64,000 nucleotides of DNA from Simonsiella sp051414845 (GTDB lineage Bacteria > Pseudomonadota > Gammaproteobacteria > Burkholderiales > Neisseriaceae), in the NCBI GenBank assembly GCA_051414845.1, contig CP183313.1:1674001-1738000 (forward strand), written 5' to 3'. Within the stretch, counting starts at the first letter, position 1; every line of letters starts with the position of its first letter. Of this stretch, positions 62,493-64,000 are shown in pieces. A model generated the notes under the pieces. That model ran no database searches. It saw only the letters and a program-made list of their open reading frames with translations, and was not told the origin of the DNA. Position numbers and translations under genes: made by a program.

Positions 62493-64000
62493 TTACTTCT
62501 CTTTCACAGGCGGTGCTTCCAACTGCTCTTTCCAGCCACACTCTTTTTGCGGACACACACGCTCCACGCCCCAACGTTTCGTAACTTTGCGCATCGTCAA
62601 AGCCCAACCACATTGCGGACATAGCTCGTTCAACGGCTCGTGATTGACCGCATATTTGCAATCGGGGTAACAATCGCAGCTATAAAACGTCGTGCCAAAA
62701 CGCGATTTGCGCTCCACCAAATGCCCCTTGCCGCATTGCGGACACTTCACGCCCGTGTCTTTCGGCTTTTCCAACGGCTCAACGTGTTTGCATTTCGGAT
62801 AATTCACGCAACCGATGAATTTGCTGCCCGCACGGCTGTTTTTGTACACCAATTGTCCGCCGCATTTTGGACATTCGCGCCCTTCCAATTCGGCTTGCGC
62901 GGCGGCATCTTTTGCCATGCGCTCGGCGGCTTGCTCGGCAGTTTCATTGGCATTGCGCGTGTAATCGCATTCGGGATAACCTGCGCAAGCAATGAATCGT
63001 CCTGCGCGACCGAATTTGACTTGCAATTTGTGGTTGCCGCATTTGGGGCAGGTTTCGTCCAATTCTTCCGTCGTGAACTTGGCGCGTTCAATACCTTCTT
63101 TTTCAACCACTTGCTTGTGAAATCCCTTCCAGAATTTTTCCATTACGGGAATCCACTCGCGTTTGCCATTGGCGATTTCGTCTAATTGGTCTTCCAATTT
63201 TGCCGTGAAATCGTAATCCACATACTGCTCAAAATGTTCCGTCAAAAACTTGTTCACAATCTCGCCCGTGTCGGTCGGCTGAAAACGGCGTTGCTCCACG
63301 GTAACATATTCACGGTCTTTTAAAGTCTTGATGATGCTCGCATAAGTAGATGGACGACCAATGCCAAATTCTTCCAACGCCTTGACCAAAGTCGCCTCGT
63401 TGAAACGCGGCGGCGGCTGGGTAAAATGCTGCTCGCCATACACATCATCAACAGGCAGCGCGTCGCCTACCGCCATTTCAGGCAGCTTTTTGCTTTCTTC
63501 CGCCTCATCTTCCTCGTCCGCGCCCTCTTGGTATACGCTCAAAAAGCCAGCAAAAACCAATACTTGCCCCGTTGCACGGAACACACCTTCGCCCACGTTA
63601 ATATCCACCGTTGTCGCGTCAAATTTCGCATCCACCATTTGACACGCCACCGTGCGCTGCCAAATCATCTGATACAGCTTAAACTGGTCAGCCGACAGAA
63701 ACGGTTTCACACTTTCAGGCGAACGATACACCGAAGTCGGGCGAATCGCCTCGTGCGCCTCTTGCGCGTTTTTAGACTTGGTTTTGTAGATTTTCGCCGC
63801 AGATGGCAGAAAATCCGCGCCAATCTTGTTCTCAATATAATGGCGAATTTCCACCAGCGCGTCTTCCGCCAACGTAACGCTGTCGGTACGCATATAAGTA
63901 ATCAAACCTACCGCGCCTTGCCCCACGTCAATACCCTCAAACAACTGCTGCGCCGTACGCATCGTGCGGTCAGTCGTGAAACCCAGTTTGCGCACCGCGT
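62493..64000 (-). CDS. topA: DNA topoisomerase I, C-terminal part
   Basis: The 3' 502 codons; the 5' end lies beyond the window edge. Type IA topoisomerase relaxes negative supercoils. GLITYMRTDSVTLAEDAL contains the active-site Tyr, followed by AHEAIRPTSVYRSP and RPSTYASIIKTLKDREYV. The C-terminus has four zinc ribbons of the type CPKCG...CxxYPxC: CPKCGNHKLQVK, CPKCGGQLVYKN, CPQCGKGHLVER and CPQCGWALTMRK. The protein ends LEAPPVKEK. The frame is open to base 64000 without a start. Confidence 0.95.
   Translation of the reverse strand, partial: AVRKLGFTTDRTMRTAQQLFEGIDVGQGAVGLITYMRTDSVTLAEDALVEIRHYIENKIGADFLPSAAKIYKTKSKNAQEAHEAIRPTSVYRSPESVKPFLSADQFKLYQMIWQRTVACQMVDAKFDATTVDINVGEGVFRATGQVLVFAGFLSVYQEGADEEDEAEESKKLPEMAVGDALPVDDVYGEQHFTQPPPRFNEATLVKALEEFGIGRPSTYASIIKTLKDREYVTVEQRRFQPTDTGEIVNKFLTEHFEQYVDYDFTAKLEDQLDEIANGKREWIPVMEKFWKGFHKQVVEKEGIERAKFTTEELDETCPKCGNHKLQVKFGRAGRFIACAGYPECDYTRNANETAEQAAERMAKDAAAQAELEGRECPKCGGQLVYKNSRAGSKFIGCVNYPKCKHVEPLEKPKDTGVKCPQCGKGHLVERKSRFGTTFYSCDCYPDCKYAVNHEPLNELCPQCGWALTMRKVTKRWGVERVCPQKECGWKEQLEAPPVKEK

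Noticed and set aside
1..64000. tRNA, rRNA, CRISPR arrays or complete insertion sequences
   Set aside because: No cloverleaf-like segment, regularly spaced direct repeats or transposase frame was found on either strand.

Overview
The window reads as a chromosomal segment of a Neisseriaceae bacterium. The main evidence is the constant recurrence of a 12-base DNA uptake sequence (DUS): AGGCTGCCTGAA (the 'Simonsiella' dialect), with a minority reading AGGCAGCCTGAA (the 'Kingella' dialect), usually inside a near-palindrome TTTCAGGCWGCCTGAAA. Supporting evidence is the gene content: mtrR-mtrCDE, the nqrA-F operon, amgK/lptD/surA, gltS and pcm, all close to neisserial versions. Composition is moderately AT-rich. 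Species cannot be fixed from sequence reading alone; Simonsiella, Alysiella, Kingella or a related genus all fit. No tRNA, rRNA, CRISPR array, prophage or intact insertion sequence was seen.

Layout. 1-2.1 kb: end of a pcm-like gene and an FGGY pentulose kinase. 2.4-9.3 kb: the complete MtrCDE tripartite efflux system with its divergent TetR repressor, and a clear operator lying in the mtrC promoter spacer. 9.4-17 kb: the Na+-translocating NADH:quinone reductase operon nqrABCDEF, followed by its maturation genes apbE and nqrM. 17-32.8 kb: housekeeping and transport genes (gltS, trmB, a YafJ-type amidotransferase, apt, a SotB-type exporter, an ACT regulator, dld, a UPF0210 protein, ybiT, a DUF4198 protein, pncB, guaA). 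33-38.1 kb: the most unusual part, with two roadblock/LC7 proteins, two stand-alone Aer-type PAS proteins and a periplasmic-binding-protein-like protein without a signal peptide. rhlE lies between the first roadblock gene and the rest. This block is AT-rich and almost free of DUS. 38.5-44.1 kb: lysS, lolB, dusB, a HAD phosphatase and nadE. 44.4-47.3 kb: a large RTX serralysin-type metalloprotease with a Tyr/Ser/Gly-rich N-terminus. 47.7-54.7 kb: envelope biogenesis (amgK, lptD, surA, lipocalin, FKBP/Mip) and prmB. 54.8-64 kb: plsC, a YgjP-type metalloprotein, an EamA transporter, small unknowns, a lipase-like hydrolase, an alanine symporter, avtA and the 3' part of topA.

Intergenic DNA is rich in small nested inverted repeats: dRS3-like sequences in pairs, hairpins bounded by TTTGCAAAGG-type ends, elements with GTACACRACAA ends around GGAGCGCG arms, and a 166-bp element with perfect 19-bp terminal inverted repeats. 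Together they resemble the mosaic intergenic elements and Correia-type elements of Neisseria, but the sequences are not identical to those. DUS pairs act as terminators, single DUS supply stop codons for at least three genes, and DUS also encode part of the signal peptides of LptD and LolB.

The best candidate for an undescribed system is the PAS/roadblock/binding-protein cluster at 35.5-38.1 kb. It may be a cytoplasmic redox or ligand sensing module; an FNR-like site lies upstream of its outer PAS gene, and a highly expressed roadblock paralogue lies nearby.
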